Origin: Sphingomonas pseudosanguinis
GTDB lineage: Bacteria > Pseudomonadota > Alphaproteobacteria > Sphingomonadales > Sphingomonadaceae
Assembly (NCBI RefSeq): GCF_014196255.1
Contig: NZ_JACIDH010000005.1
Coordinates: 118,471-182,470 of the forward strand
Direction: 5' to 3'
Length of the DNA stretch: 64,000 bases
Shown: in pieces, positions 36,384 to 45,514 of the stretch
How positions within the stretch are numbered: position 1 is the first letter of the stretch
Layout of the letters: each line of letters starts with the position of its first letter
Notes under the pieces: generated by a model
Seen by the model: the letters and a program-made list of their open reading frames with translations, nothing else
What the model was told of the DNA's origin: nothing
The model's database searches: none
Translations under genes and position numbers: made by a program

Positions 36384-36589
36384 GCATTGTTAAAATCGAC
36401 GATCAGCTTCACGAAGACATCCGCCGCGCCAGCACCGTCATGTGCCGGTCGATCAATGCGCAGGCCGAATTCTGGATGAAGATGGGCATGCTGGCCGAAG
36501 CCAATCCGACGCTGAGCTTCCACGAGATCGTGAAGGCGCAGATGGCCGCCGCCGACATCGCTCCGCCGACAGCGACGCTGGTCGCCTGA
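36380..36589 (+). CDS. ParD-like antitoxin-family protein
   Basis: 69 aa. The N-terminus MGIVKIDDQLHEDIRRASTV has the beta-strand and helix of a ribbon-helix-helix DNA-binding fold, as in the ParD_like family (PF11903). RSINAQAEFWMKMGMLAEANP follows. No toxin gene is next to it. The next gene, one base on, is a methionine aminopeptidase, an association I recall from other proteobacterial genomes. It probably represses its own two-gene operon through the palindromes at its start. Confidence 0.85.
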   Translation: MGIVKIDDQLHEDIRRASTVMCRSINAQAEFWMKMGMLAEANPTLSFHEIVKAQMAAADIAPPTATLVA

Positions 36590-36590
36590 C

Positions 36591-37355
36591 ATGATCAAGA
36601 CATCGGACGAGCTGGCGTTGATGCGCGTGTCGGGACGGCTGCTGGCGCGCGTGTTCGAGATGCTGGACGGGCTGTCACTTGCCGGCATGTCGACGCTGGC
36701 GGTCAACGATCTGGTCGAGCGGTACATCACCCACGACCTGGCCGCCCGCCCCGCCAGCAAGGGGCAATATGGCTTTGCCTATGTGCTCAACAGCTCGATC
36801 AACCAGGTGGTGTGCCACGGCGTGCCGAGCGCGGACGATATGATCCGCGACGGCGACATCGTGAACCTGGACATCACGCTGGAAAAGAACGGCTTCATCG
36901 CCGATTCGAGCAAGACCTATATGGTCGGCGAGGTCTCGCCCGCCGCGCGCAAGATCGTGCGCGTCGCGCAGGCCGCGATGTGGAAGGGCATCACGCAGGT
37001 CCGCCCGGGCGCGCGGCTCGGCGACATCGGCGCGGCGATCGAACGCCATGCCAAGGCGCATGGCTGTTCGGTGGTGCGCGATTATTGCGGCCATGGCATC
37101 GGGCGCGAAATGCATGAGGAGCCAAACATCCTCCATTTCGGCCGCCCCGGCACCGGCCCGGCGCTGCGCGAAGGCATGACCTTCACCATCGAGCCGATGA
37201 TCAACGCCGGCACCCACCGCGTATCGACCGCCGAGGATGGCTGGACGGTGGTGACCAATGACGGGAAGCTCTCGGCGCAGTTCGAGCATACCGTCGCGGT
37301 GACGGCCAAGGGGGTCGAGGTGCTGACGCTGCGAGAGGGCGAGACGGCGGGCTGA
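36591..37355 (+). CDS. map: Methionine aminopeptidase, type I
   Basis: 254 aa. All metal and catalytic positions are present: His in VCHGVPS, Asp in NLDIT, Asp in ADSSKTY, His in GHGIGREMHEEP, Glu in FTIEPMIN and Glu in SAQFEHTVAV. It removes initiator methionine in the cytosol with two divalent metals. Its link to the ParD-like gene suggests that this is an accessory paralogue rather than the housekeeping map gene, which usually sits near ribosomal or glnD genes. That cannot be checked inside the window. Confidence 0.93.
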   Translation: MIKTSDELALMRVSGRLLARVFEMLDGLSLAGMSTLAVNDLVERYITHDLAARPASKGQYGFAYVLNSSINQVVCHGVPSADDMIRDGDIVNLDITLEKNGFIADSSKTYMVGEVSPAARKIVRVAQAAMWKGITQVRPGARLGDIGAAIERHAKAHGCSVVRDYCGHGIGREMHEEPNILHFGRPGTGPALREGMTFTIEPMINAGTHRVSTAEDGWTVVTNDGKLSAQFEHTVAVTAKGVEVLTLREGETAG

Positions 37356-37363
37356 TCCACTTT

Positions 37364-37478
37364 CCTCCCCTGTAAGGGGCGGTGGCAGGCCAAAGGCCTG
37401 ACGGAGGGGTGTCGCGCTATCGAGAAGGGGACACCCCTCCGACGCGCTGCGCGCGCCACCTCCCCTTACAGGGGAGGA
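37364..37478. repeat. Family I REP-like double palindrome, copy 5
   Basis: The left arm is CCTCCCCTGTAAGGGGCGG with inner stem GGCAGGCC-AAA-GGCCTGAC. The right arm has inner stem GACGCGC-TGCG-CGCGCC and end CCTCCCCTTACAGGGGAGG. It fills the gap between the convergent map and kdpE genes. Confidence 0.9.
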
Positions 37479-37481
37479 TTT

Positions 37482-38168
37482 TCACCCCTCCATCCGCAAC
37501 CGATACCCGACGCCCAGCTCGTTCGCGATGACGCTGCCCACCGGCTGCGGCGCCTCCAGCTTCTGGCGCAGGTTGCGCACGACGATCCGCAGATAATCGA
37601 TGCGCGGGTCCTCATCCCCGCCCCAGGCGGCGTCGATGATCCTGTCATGCGTCACCACCCGGCCGGGATGGCGGGCCAGCATCGCCAGCACGTCATACTC
37701 CTTGCGCGTCAGATGCTGCTCCTCGCCGCTGCGCGTCACCAGCCGGCGGTCGAGATCAATCGCCAGATCGCCCGTCTTCACAATCCGGGGCGCCGCTTCG
37801 GCCGCGCGGGCATGGCGCAGCGCGACGCGCAGCCTGGCGAGCAATTCCTCGCTGTCGAACGGCTTGGTCACATAATCGTCGGCCCCCAGGTCGAGCGCCG
37901 CGACCTTCTCCTCGGTCGCCTCGCGTGCCGAGACGACCAGCACTACCCGCTCCCCCTGTCCGCGCAAGAGCGGGATCAGGCTGAGCCCGTCGCGGTCGGG
38001 CAGTCCCAGGTCGAGCAGCACCGCATCGGGGTGATCCGCCGCCGCGCGCGCCAGCGCCTCGCGCCCGTCGCGCGCCTCGACCACCTGATGCCCCGCCTGT
38101 TCCAGCGTGTTGCGCAGCAGGCGGCGGATCGCGACTTCGTCATCCACCACCAAGATCGTCGCGGGCAT
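37482..38168 (-). CDS. kdpE: KdpE response regulator
   Basis: 228 aa, OmpR family. The receiver has Asp53 in VLLDLGLPDRDG, VSAREATEEKVAALDLGADDYVTKPF with the switch Lys, and a winged helix with HLTRKEYDVLAMLARHPGRV and DYLRIVVRNLRQKLE. With KdpD it activates kdpFABC at low potassium or high osmolarity. The start overlaps the kdpD stop by one base (TGATG). It is last in the operon. Confidence 0.96.
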   Translation of the reverse strand: MPATILVVDDEVAIRRLLRNTLEQAGHQVVEARDGREALARAAADHPDAVLLDLGLPDRDGLSLIPLLRGQGERVVLVVSAREATEEKVAALDLGADDYVTKPFDSEELLARLRVALRHARAAEAAPRIVKTGDLAIDLDRRLVTRSGEEQHLTRKEYDVLAMLARHPGRVVTHDRIIDAAWGGDEDPRIDYLRIVVRNLRQKLEAPQPVGSVIANELGVGYRLRMEG

Positions 38169-40849
38169 CAGGCCATTCCCTCCGGCGCCCCGTCACCCAT
38201 GACAAGGTCGCGCATGATAAGCTCGCGCGGAAAGCACAGCGCGAACGCCGCGCCCTCGCCATCCTCGCGATTGCCCGCCTCTACGCTCAGACCCATCGCC
38301 TCGGCAAAGGCCTTGACGATGGCGAGGCCCAGGCCTGTTCCCCCGACCACCCGGTCGGAGCCCTCCAGCCGCCGGAACGTCTCGAACACTTCCGCCTCGC
38401 GGCCCGGCGGCAGGCCGGGGCCATGGTCGAGCACCGAGAGGCGCAAAGACCCGTGGCGGTGCCGCCCCTCGATCACGATCTCGGTCCCCGGATTGCCATA
38501 ACGACCGGCATTGTCGAGCAGGTTGAGCAGACAGTGGTGCAGCAACTGGGGATCGGCGCGGACCAGTGGCAAGTCGGGCGGTACGTCGAGCCGCACCGCA
38601 TGGCCCTCCAGCGCGCGGCGGGCGTCATGCGCGGCACCCGTCACAGCGTCGCTCAAGTCGATCGCCTCGATTTTCAGCTTCAGCGCCCCCGCCTCGACCC
38701 GCGCCATGTCGAGCAGATTGGCGACGAAGCGATTGAGCCGCGCCGCCTCCCCCTCGATGGTTGAAATCAGGTCGGGCGTCGCCCCCTGCCGCAGTTGCGC
38801 GGCGGCGGCCACCACCGCGGTCAGCGGCGTGCGCAGGTCATGGCTGACGGAAGACAATAGCGCCGCCCGCAAGCGGTCGCGGGTGCGCACCGCATCGACA
38901 TCGCGCACCTCCGCCTCCAGCCGCAGCCGTTCGAGGATCAGCGCGGCCTGGTCGATCAACCCCGTCAACAGCGGCAGGCGATCGGCGCGCACTGGCTCGC
39001 CCCCCGCCTCGCGCGCCAGCCCCAGCACGGCCAATGTTCGGTTGCCCGCCTTGAGCGGCTGGAACAGCCATTCGGACGCGGCCAGCGTCGCCGATCCCTT
39101 GCCCGCCGGCGTGCCGGTGTCGAACGCCCAGTGCGCGGCGGCCATCTCCATCGTCTCCAGCCGGTAATCGGGCTTGGTCGCCGCCTGTACCGCCAGCCCG
39201 GCGGGTGACGGCGTGAGCAGCACCGCCTGCACCTCGAACAGCCGGGCGATGTCTTCGCAGATCACGCGCGACGCCTCGGCCGGGTCGGCCAGGCCGCTCA
39301 GGCGGTGGAGGAACCCCGCCAGCGTCGCATTGTCGCGCGCACTCGCTGCCGCCAGATCGGCCTGCGCGCGTACCCGCGAGGTCAGCTGGCTGGTCGCGAC
39401 GGCGACGCCCAGCAGGACGAAGATCGAGATGATATTCTCTGGGTTGCTGACGCTCAGCGTGCCGACGGGGGGCAGGAAGAAGAAGTTGTAGGCCAGGCTC
39501 GACGCGATGCCGGCGAACAGGCCCGTACGCAGGCCATAAAGGCTCGCCGCCGCCATGACCGGCAGCAGATAGAGCAGCGCGACATTGCCCAAGTTCAGGA
39601 TATGGAACAGCGCGCTCGCCAGCCCGGTGACGCCCGTCACCCCCGCCAGCGTCAGCGCATAGCCGGTGGGCGATCCCCATTGCCCGCGCCGCTTGGTACG
39701 CTCCCGCCCGACCGGCGCCTCGCCCACCGGCAGGACATGGACGGTGACGCCCGGCGTCTCGCGCACCAGCCGATCGACCACCGAACCGTGACGCAGCTCG
39801 AACCAGCGTGACCGTTTGGCCTTGCCGACGACCAGCTGCGTGGCGCGCGCGTCGGTCAGGAAGGCGCGGATGCCCTCGACCACGCTGGGCGCGGGGACCG
39901 TCGCCACCGCCGCGCCCAGTTGCGTCGCCAGCGTCATCGTCGCCGCCAGTCGCCGGTGCTGTGCCTCGCCCAAGGTCGCGGTGCGCGGCGTGTCGATGAA
40001 CAGCGCGGTCCAGGGTGCCCGCAGCGCGTCGGCGGTGCGCTTGGCGGCGCGGACCAGTTCGTCGGCGCCGGGCAGTTCGCTGACCGCCACGACCAGCCGT
40101 TCGCCCGCCGCCCATTGCCCGCCCACACCAAGGCTGCGGACATGGTCGAGCATCTGCGCATCGACCGCCTGCGCCGCGCGCCTAAGCGCCAGTTCGCGCA
40201 ACGCCGACAGGTTGGACTTGGAAAAGAAATGCGACAGCGCCCGCGTCGCTTCCTGCGGCAGATAGACCTTGCCCGCCTTCAACCGCTCGATCAGCTCGTC
40301 GGGGGGGATGTCGACCACCTCGATCTCGGCGGCCTCCAGGATGCGGTCGGGCACCGTCTCGCGCACGCGGACGCGGGTGAAGCTGGCGACGACGTCGTTC
40401 AGGCTTTCGACGTGCTGGATGTTGACGGTCGAATAGACGTCGATCCCCGCCGCCAGCAGCTCCTCGACATCCTGATAGCGTTTGGGATGGCGGCTGCCCG
40501 GCGCGTTGGTGTGCGCCAATTCGTCGACCAGCGCGAGGCGGGGCGCGCGGGCAAGGACGGCATCGATGTCCATCTCGTGCAGCGTCCGCCCCTCATAGGG
40601 GACGGCGCGGCGGGGCATGACCTCCTGGCCCCGTACCAGCGCCTCGGTCTCGACGCGGCCATGGGTTTCCACGACCGCGACGACGACATCGACGCCGTCG
40701 CGTCGTCGGGCGGCGCCTTCGGACAGCATCTCGAACGTCTTGCCGACGCCGGGTGCCGCCCCGAGGAAGATTTTCAGGCGGCCGCGCCCCTCGCGCTCGG
40801 CGGCGCGTAGCAGGGCATCGGGGTCGGGGCGCGGCTCGCCTGCCGTCAT
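38168..40849 (-). CDS. kdpD: KdpD sensor kinase
   Basis: 893 aa, full length. It has an N-terminal KdpD domain with Walker A GAAPGVGKT and the DELAHTNAPGSRHPKRYQDV motif, a USP-like domain near residues 250-370, four membrane helices near residues 395-490, and a GAF-like region. The kinase has His670 in SSVSHDLRTPLTAV, NLLDNAGRYGNPG and GGTGLGLAIVKAFAEAM. It senses potassium supply and turgor. Its ATG overlaps the kdpC stop by 4 bp. Unlike in some sphingomonads, nothing is inserted between kdpC and kdpD. Confidence 0.97.
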   Translation of the reverse strand: MTAGEPRPDPDALLRAAEREGRGRLKIFLGAAPGVGKTFEMLSEGAARRRDGVDVVVAVVETHGRVETEALVRGQEVMPRRAVPYEGRTLHEMDIDAVLARAPRLALVDELAHTNAPGSRHPKRYQDVEELLAAGIDVYSTVNIQHVESLNDVVASFTRVRVRETVPDRILEAAEIEVVDIPPDELIERLKAGKVYLPQEATRALSHFFSKSNLSALRELALRRAAQAVDAQMLDHVRSLGVGGQWAAGERLVVAVSELPGADELVRAAKRTADALRAPWTALFIDTPRTATLGEAQHRRLAATMTLATQLGAAVATVPAPSVVEGIRAFLTDARATQLVVGKAKRSRWFELRHGSVVDRLVRETPGVTVHVLPVGEAPVGRERTKRRGQWGSPTGYALTLAGVTGVTGLASALFHILNLGNVALLYLLPVMAAASLYGLRTGLFAGIASSLAYNFFFLPPVGTLSVSNPENIISIFVLLGVAVATSQLTSRVRAQADLAAASARDNATLAGFLHRLSGLADPAEASRVICEDIARLFEVQAVLLTPSPAGLAVQAATKPDYRLETMEMAAAHWAFDTGTPAGKGSATLAASEWLFQPLKAGNRTLAVLGLAREAGGEPVRADRLPLLTGLIDQAALILERLRLEAEVRDVDAVRTRDRLRAALLSSVSHDLRTPLTAVVAAAAQLRQGATPDLISTIEGEAARLNRFVANLLDMARVEAGALKLKIEAIDLSDAVTGAAHDARRALEGHAVRLDVPPDLPLVRADPQLLHHCLLNLLDNAGRYGNPGTEIVIEGRHRHGSLRLSVLDHGPGLPPGREAEVFETFRRLEGSDRVVGGTGLGLAIVKAFAEAMGLSVEAGNREDGEGAAFALCFPRELIMRDLVMGDGAPEGMA

Positions 40850-41418
40850 CGCTTGGAAGCGGCGTCCAGCGCGCGGTTGAGGGCCAGGACGTTGACATGC
40901 GGGTCGCCCAGGACCGAGTCCTCGCTATGCGCGACGACCAGCGCGCGGACCTGCTCGACGCCCAAGCCACGGGCGCGGGCGATACGCGCCGCCTGCGCCA
41001 GGGCAGCGGCGGGCGATAGATCGGGGTCGAGCCCCGATCCGCTGGCGGTGACGAGATCGGCGGGCATCGCGCCCATCACACCCTCGGCACGCCGCTTGGC
41101 GACATCGGCCTTCACCCGGTCGGCCAGCGCCTGCGACGTCACCCCCAGGTTCGAGCCCGACGAGGCCAGCCCGTCATAGCCCTTGCCCGCCGCCGAGGGG
41201 CGCGTCTGGAAGTAGCGGTCGCTGGTGAACGCCTGGCCGACGACCTCGGAGCCGATCACGCGGCCACCGACGCGCACCAAACTGCCATTCGCCTGATGCG
41301 GAAAGATTGCCTGTCCGATGCCGGTCATCGCCAGAGGATAGACCAAGCCGAGCAGGATCGCGAACAGGATCGTCATGATGATCGCGGGCCGAAATGCGGA
41401 GGTAATGTCCGTGTTCAT
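40846..41418 (-). CDS. kdpC: Potassium-transporting ATPase KdpC subunit
   Basis: 190 aa from the ATG at 41418, preceded by GGAAGGAA. There is a single N-terminal membrane helix (PAIIMTILFAILLGLVYPLAMTG, quoted only as the hydrophobic run after residue 9). Then come the family signature SDRYFQTRPSAAGKGYDG and ASSGSNLGVTSQAL, and VTASGSGLDPDLSPAAALAQ. KdpC stabilises the KdpA-KdpB complex and helps ATP binding. It is separated from kdpB by a family II repeat of about 105 bp, unusual inside this operon. Confidence 0.95.
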   Translation of the reverse strand: MNTDITSAFRPAIIMTILFAILLGLVYPLAMTGIGQAIFPHQANGSLVRVGGRVIGSEVVGQAFTSDRYFQTRPSAAGKGYDGLASSGSNLGVTSQALADRVKADVAKRRAEGVMGAMPADLVTASGSGLDPDLSPAAALAQAARIARARGLGVEQVRALVVAHSEDSVLGDPHVNVLALNRALDAASKR

Positions 41419-41433
41419 GATATTTCCTTCCTC

Positions 41434-41537
41434 AAGCCCTTCCCCTTCAGGGGAGGGGTAGGGGGTGGGGCGCCGTCGCAAACGTAACGCTTGGGGAAAG
41501 GCCCCACCCCAACCCCTCCCCTGAAGGGGAGGGGCTT
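41434..41537. repeat. Family II inverted repeat, copy 2, inside the kdp operon
   Basis: Same plan as 3132-3236: AAGCCCTTCCCCTTCAGGGG to GGGGTGGGGC, a 28-nt spacer of different sequence, then GGCCCCACCCCAACCCCTCC to GGGGAGGGGCTT. It lies between kdpB and kdpC, both on the minus strand, so it is transcribed and could form a large mRNA hairpin that sets the stability or ratio of the two parts. Confidence 0.88.
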
Positions 41538-41548
41538 TTGCCCTCAAC

Positions 41549-43585
41549 TCACGCCAGCCCGAGGCCACCGACCACAAGGTCGATGATCTTGATGCCGACG
41601 AACGGCGCGATCAGGCCGCCCAGGCCATAGACGGCGAGATTGCGCGCCAGCAGCGGCCCCGCCCCCATCGGCTTGTAGGCCACACCCTTCAGCGCCAGCG
41701 GCACGAGCAGCGGAATGATGAGCGCGTTGAAGATGATCGCGCTCAGGATCGCCGATTGCGGCGTCGCCAGACCCATGACGTTCAGCACGCCGAGGCCCGG
41801 ATAGAGCGCCACGAACATCGCCGGGATGATCGCGAAATATTTCGCCACGTCATTGGCGACTGAGAAGGTCGTCAGCGCGCCGCGTGTCATCAGCAGCTGC
41901 TTGCCGAGGCCGACGACCTCGATCAGCTTGGTCGGATCGCTGTCCAGATCGACCATGTTGCCCGCTTCGCGCGCGGCCTGGGTGCCGGTGTTCATCGCGA
42001 CGCCGACATCCGCCTGCGCCAGCGCGGGCGCATCGTTGGTGCCGTCGCCGCACATCGCGACCAGCTTGCCGCCCTGCTGTTCCTGCCGGATCAACGCCAG
42101 CTTGTCCTCCGGTGTGGCCTGGGCGAGGAAGTCGTCCACCCCCGCTTCGGCGGCGATGGCGGCGGCGGTCAGGGGGTTGTCGCCGGTGATCATCACCGTG
42201 CGGATGCCCATGCGGCGCAGCTCGCCGAAACGTTCGCGGATGCCCGCCTTGACCACGTCCTTCAGGAAGATCGCGCCCAGCAACCGGCCGTTTTCCGCCA
42301 CCGCCAGCGGCGTGCCACCGGCGCGGGCGATCTCGTCGGTGATGCGGCGCAGCTGGGTCGCCGCCGCCGTCTCACCAACACCCGGATGAGCACGCAGGAT
42401 CGAGTCGACCGCGCCCTTCTGGATCAGCCGATCGCCGATCTTCACGCCCGAGATACGCGTCTGGGCGGTGAAGGGAATGATCTCGGCGTCTGCGGGCAGG
42501 CTGGCGATCGACACCTTGAACTGCTCGCGCGCCAGGACGACGATCGAGCGGCCCTCGGGGGTTTCGTCCGCCAGGCTGGCCATCAATGCCGCCTCGGCCA
42601 GTGCATCGACATCCGAACCACCGACGGCGCGGAACTCGCTCGCCTGACGATCGCCAATGGTGATGGTGCCCGTCTTGTCGAGCAGCAGCACGTCGACGTC
42701 GCCCGCCGCCTCGACCGCACGGCCCGACTTGGCGAGCACGTTGAAGCGGACCAGACGATCCATGCCTGCGATACCGATCGCCGACAGCAGCGCCGCGATG
42801 GTCGTCGGGATCAGGGTGATGAGCAGCGCGGCCAGGATCGCCACCGGGATGCTGCCGCCCGCATAGGAGGCAAAGCCCGGAATGGTGCCGACCGCGATCA
42901 GGAAGATGATGGTCAGGCCGACGAGCAATATGGTCAGTGCCACCTCGTTCGGCGTCTTCTGGCGCTCGGCCCCCTCGACCAGCGCGATCATGCGGTCGAG
43001 GAAACCCTGCCCCGGATTGACGGTGACGCGCACCCGGATCTCATCGGAGATGACACGCGTGCCCGCCGTCACCGCCGAACGGTCGCCACCCGCCTCGCGG
43101 ATGACCGGCGCGCTCTCACCGGTGATCGCGGCTTCGTTGACCGAAGCGACACCGGCGACGACTTCACCGTCCGAGGGGATCAGCTCGCCGGTCTCGACCA
43201 GCACCACGTCGCCGATCTTCAGCGCGCTGGCGGGGACATTCTCCCACTCCTGGCCCGCGCCCTTCAGCCGCTTGGCGGTCAGTTCGGCCTTGGCGGCGCG
43301 AAGCGAGGCCGCCTGCGCCTTGCCACGCCCTTCGGCCAGCGCCTCGGCAAAGGTGCCGAAGAGCACGGTCAGCCACAGCCAGACGACGAGCTGCAGCTTG
43401 AAGCCGGTGGTCAGCCCGTCATGCCCGACGACGAGCAGGATGGTCAGGAGCGCGGCGACCACCGCGGTCACGAACATCACCGGGTTGCGGATCAGTTCGC
43501 GGGGATTGAGTTTGACGAACGAGGCCTTGATCGCCGGGAGCACCAGCTCGGCGGTGAACAGGCTCTTGGTAGGGGAATGGGCCAT
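41549..43585 (-). CDS. kdpB: Potassium-transporting P-type ATPase KdpB
   Basis: 678 aa. The phosphorylated Asp303 is in [12 protein letters not shown]. Other P-type motifs are [12 protein letters not shown] (actuator), [20 protein letters not shown] and [24 protein letters not shown]. The membrane part includes [23 protein letters not shown]. It hydrolyses ATP to drive potassium import through KdpA. The ATG at 43585 has GGGAG upstream and is 15 bp after kdpA. No irregularity is seen. Confidence 0.97.
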   Translation of the reverse strand: MAHSPTKSLFTAELVLPAIKASFVKLNPRELIRNPVMFVTAVVAALLTILLVVGHDGLTTGFKLQLVVWLWLTVLFGTFAEALAEGRGKAQAASLRAAKAELTAKRLKGAGQEWENVPASALKIGDVVLVETGELIPSDGEVVAGVASVNEAAITGESAPVIREAGGDRSAVTAGTRVISDEIRVRVTVNPGQGFLDRMIALVEGAERQKTPNEVALTILLVGLTIIFLIAVGTIPGFASYAGGSIPVAILAALLITLIPTTIAALLSAIGIAGMDRLVRFNVLAKSGRAVEAAGDVDVLLLDKTGTITIGDRQASEFRAVGGSDVDALAEAALMASLADETPEGRSIVVLAREQFKVSIASLPADAEIIPFTAQTRISGVKIGDRLIQKGAVDSILRAHPGVGETAAATQLRRITDEIARAGGTPLAVAENGRLLGAIFLKDVVKAGIRERFGELRRMGIRTVMITGDNPLTAAAIAAEAGVDDFLAQATPEDKLALIRQEQQGGKLVAMCGDGTNDAPALAQADVGVAMNTGTQAAREAGNMVDLDSDPTKLIEVVGLGKQLLMTRGALTTFSVANDVAKYFAIIPAMFVALYPGLGVLNVMGLATPQSAILSAIIFNALIIPLLVPLALKGVAYKPMGAGPLLARNLAVYGLGGLIAPFVGIKIIDLVVGGLGLA

Positions 43586-43600
43586 GTCTGGCGCTCCCGA

Positions 43601-45304
43601 TCAGAAGAGTTGACCGCGGATCATCGCGAGATGATCGGCGATGGGACCAAGGGCGAGGCTCGGCAGGAAGGTCAGGCCGCCCAGCACCAGCACGATGCCG
43701 ACGAGCAGACCGACCCACAGCACACCCGTGGTCGGGAAGGAGCCGGCCGAGGCGGGGACATGCTTCTTCGCCGCCAGGCTGCCCGCGATCGCGAGCATCG
43801 GCACGATGATGAAGAAGCGGCCCACCCACATGGCGACGCCCAGCAGACCGTCATACCAGGGGGTCGCGGCGGTCAGGCCCGCAAAGGCCGAGCCGTTGTT
43901 CGCCACCGCGCTGGTAAAGGCATAGAGGATTTCGCCGAAACCATGCGGTCCCTTGTTGAGCGGCCCGGCCAGCCCCTGCCCCGTCACGCACGACAGCGCG
44001 GTCAGGCCGAGGATGAACAGCGGCAGCACGGCGATGGCGAGCACGGCGAGTTTTACTTCGCGGCTCTCGATCTTCTTGCCGACATATTCGGGCGTGCGAC
44101 CGACCATCAGGCCGGCGACGAACACCGCCAGGATGGCGAACAGCAGGAAGCCGTAGATGCCCGCGCCCACGCCGCCGATGACGACCTCGCCCAGCTGCAT
44201 GTTGAACAGCGGGATCATGCCGCCCAGCGCGGTGAAGCTGTCATGCATCGCATTGACCGCGCCGCATGACGCCGCCGTGGTGACGGCCGCGAACAGGGCC
44301 GAGGCGGCGACGCCGAAGCGGACCTCCTTGCCCTCCATATTGCCACCCGCGACGCCCAGCTGGTGCAGCACGGGATTGCCCGCCGCTTCGGCCCAATAGG
44401 CCACGCTGACGCCGCCCAAGAACAATAGGATCATCGCTGCCAGGATCGCCCAGCCCTGCCGTGTGTTGCCGACCGCGTTGCCGAAGCACCAGGTCAGGCC
44501 GAAACCGATGACGAAGATCGACAGCATCTGGACGAAGTTGGTCAGCGCGGTCGGGTTCTCGAACGGATGCGCGCTGTTGGCGTTGAAGAAGCCGCCGCCA
44601 TTGGTGCCGAGCATCTTGATCGCTTCCTGGCTCGCGACGGGGCCGAGCAGGATCGACTGGCGCACGCCCTCCAGCGTGTCGACGCTGACGACGCCCGCCA
44701 TGGTCTGCGGCACGCCGCTGGCGATCAGGAAGACGGTGTAGACGACGCATATCGGGAGCAGCAGATACAGGGTGACGCGCGTCATATCGGCCCAGAAATT
44801 GCCGATCGTCTTCGCTTCACGCCCCGCGAACCCGCGGAACAGCGCAAAGGCCAGCGCGATGCCCGTCGCCGCCGACAGGAAATTGTGGATGGTCAGGCCC
44901 AGCATCTGGGACAGGTTCGACATGGTCGACTCGCCGCCATAGCTTTGCCAGTTGGTGTTGGTGGTGAAGCTGATCGCGGTGTTGAACGCCAGATGCGGCG
45001 TCAGCCCGGCCAGCCCCTGCGGATTGCCCGGCAGGTAATATTGCAGGCGCAGCACCGCATAGGTGAAGACCATCAACGCGACGTTGAAGATCAGCATGTG
45101 CAGCGCATAGCGCCGCCAGCCCTGCTGCGCGTTCGGGTCGATACCCGCCAGCTTGTAGAAGCCGCGCTCGACGGGGCCGAGAACGACATGCAGGGGCGTG
45201 CGCCGCCCCTCGTAGAGTGCGAACAGCCACGCGCCGACCGGCTTGGTCAGCGCGAGCAGGATCGCGACGAAGCCCAATATCAGGGCCCATCCCTGAAGCG
45301 TCAT
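43601..45304 (-). CDS. kdpA: Potassium-transporting ATPase KdpA, K+-binding subunit
   Basis: 567 aa, ten membrane helices. The four pore-loop repeats typical of the SKT superfamily are visible, including [60 protein letters not shown] and [13 protein letters not shown]. KdpA forms the selectivity filter and channel for potassium. AAGGAGG lies 7 bases ahead of the ATG, right at the kdpF stop. Confidence 0.97.
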   Translation of the reverse strand: MTLQGWALILGFVAILLALTKPVGAWLFALYEGRRTPLHVVLGPVERGFYKLAGIDPNAQQGWRRYALHMLIFNVALMVFTYAVLRLQYYLPGNPQGLAGLTPHLAFNTAISFTTNTNWQSYGGESTMSNLSQMLGLTIHNFLSAATGIALAFALFRGFAGREAKTIGNFWADMTRVTLYLLLPICVVYTVFLIASGVPQTMAGVVSVDTLEGVRQSILLGPVASQEAIKMLGTNGGGFFNANSAHPFENPTALTNFVQMLSIFVIGFGLTWCFGNAVGNTRQGWAILAAMILLFLGGVSVAYWAEAAGNPVLHQLGVAGGNMEGKEVRFGVAASALFAAVTTAASCGAVNAMHDSFTALGGMIPLFNMQLGEVVIGGVGAGIYGFLLFAILAVFVAGLMVGRTPEYVGKKIESREVKLAVLAIAVLPLFILGLTALSCVTGQGLAGPLNKGPHGFGEILYAFTSAVANNGSAFAGLTAATPWYDGLLGVAMWVGRFFIIVPMLAIAGSLAAKKHVPASAGSFPTTGVLWVGLLVGIVLVLGGLTFLPSLALGPIADHLAMIRGQLF

Positions 45305-45316
45305 GATGCCGCCTCC

Positions 45317-45406
45317 TTAAAAACGTTCGGGGCGGATCAGCACCGCCACCAGATAGACGAGCAGGCCGAGCGCGGTCAGCGCCGCCAGCCACAGGTCGAG
45401 GGTCAT
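45317..45406 (-). CDS. kdpF: KdpF small membrane subunit
   Basis: 29 aa, below the size usually called. The translation starts MTLDLWLAALTALGLLVYLV and ends in the family signature LIRPERF. One membrane helix. KdpF stabilises the KdpABC complex. GGAGGG precedes the ATG by 7 bases and its stop is 12 bases before kdpA. Confidence 0.93.
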   Translation of the reverse strand: MTLDLWLAALTALGLLVYLVAVLIRPERF

Positions 45407-45419
45407 GGCTCAGCCCTCC

Positions 45420-45503
45420 TCATGCATGGTCGCACAGGCGGGCATAGGCGAGCGTCGCCGCCACCAGCCCGGCCATGACCAACAGCCAGATCAGATCGTC
45501 CAT
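45420..45503 (-). CDS. 27-aa membrane microprotein upstream of kdpF
   Basis: ATG at 45503 with GGAG eight bases upstream; TGA at 45420. The translation starts MDDLIWLLVMAGLVAATLAY and ends ARLCDHA: an acidic head, one membrane helix and a short basic/Cys tail. The next coding unit is kdpF, 13 bp on, with its own ribosome site. It differs from KdpF in sequence, so it is not a simple duplicate. It may be a second accessory subunit of the Kdp pump or a leader peptide. Function unknown. Confidence 0.6.
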   Translation of the reverse strand: MDDLIWLLVMAGLVAATLAYARLCDHA

Positions 45504-45514
45504 GGCGATGCTCC

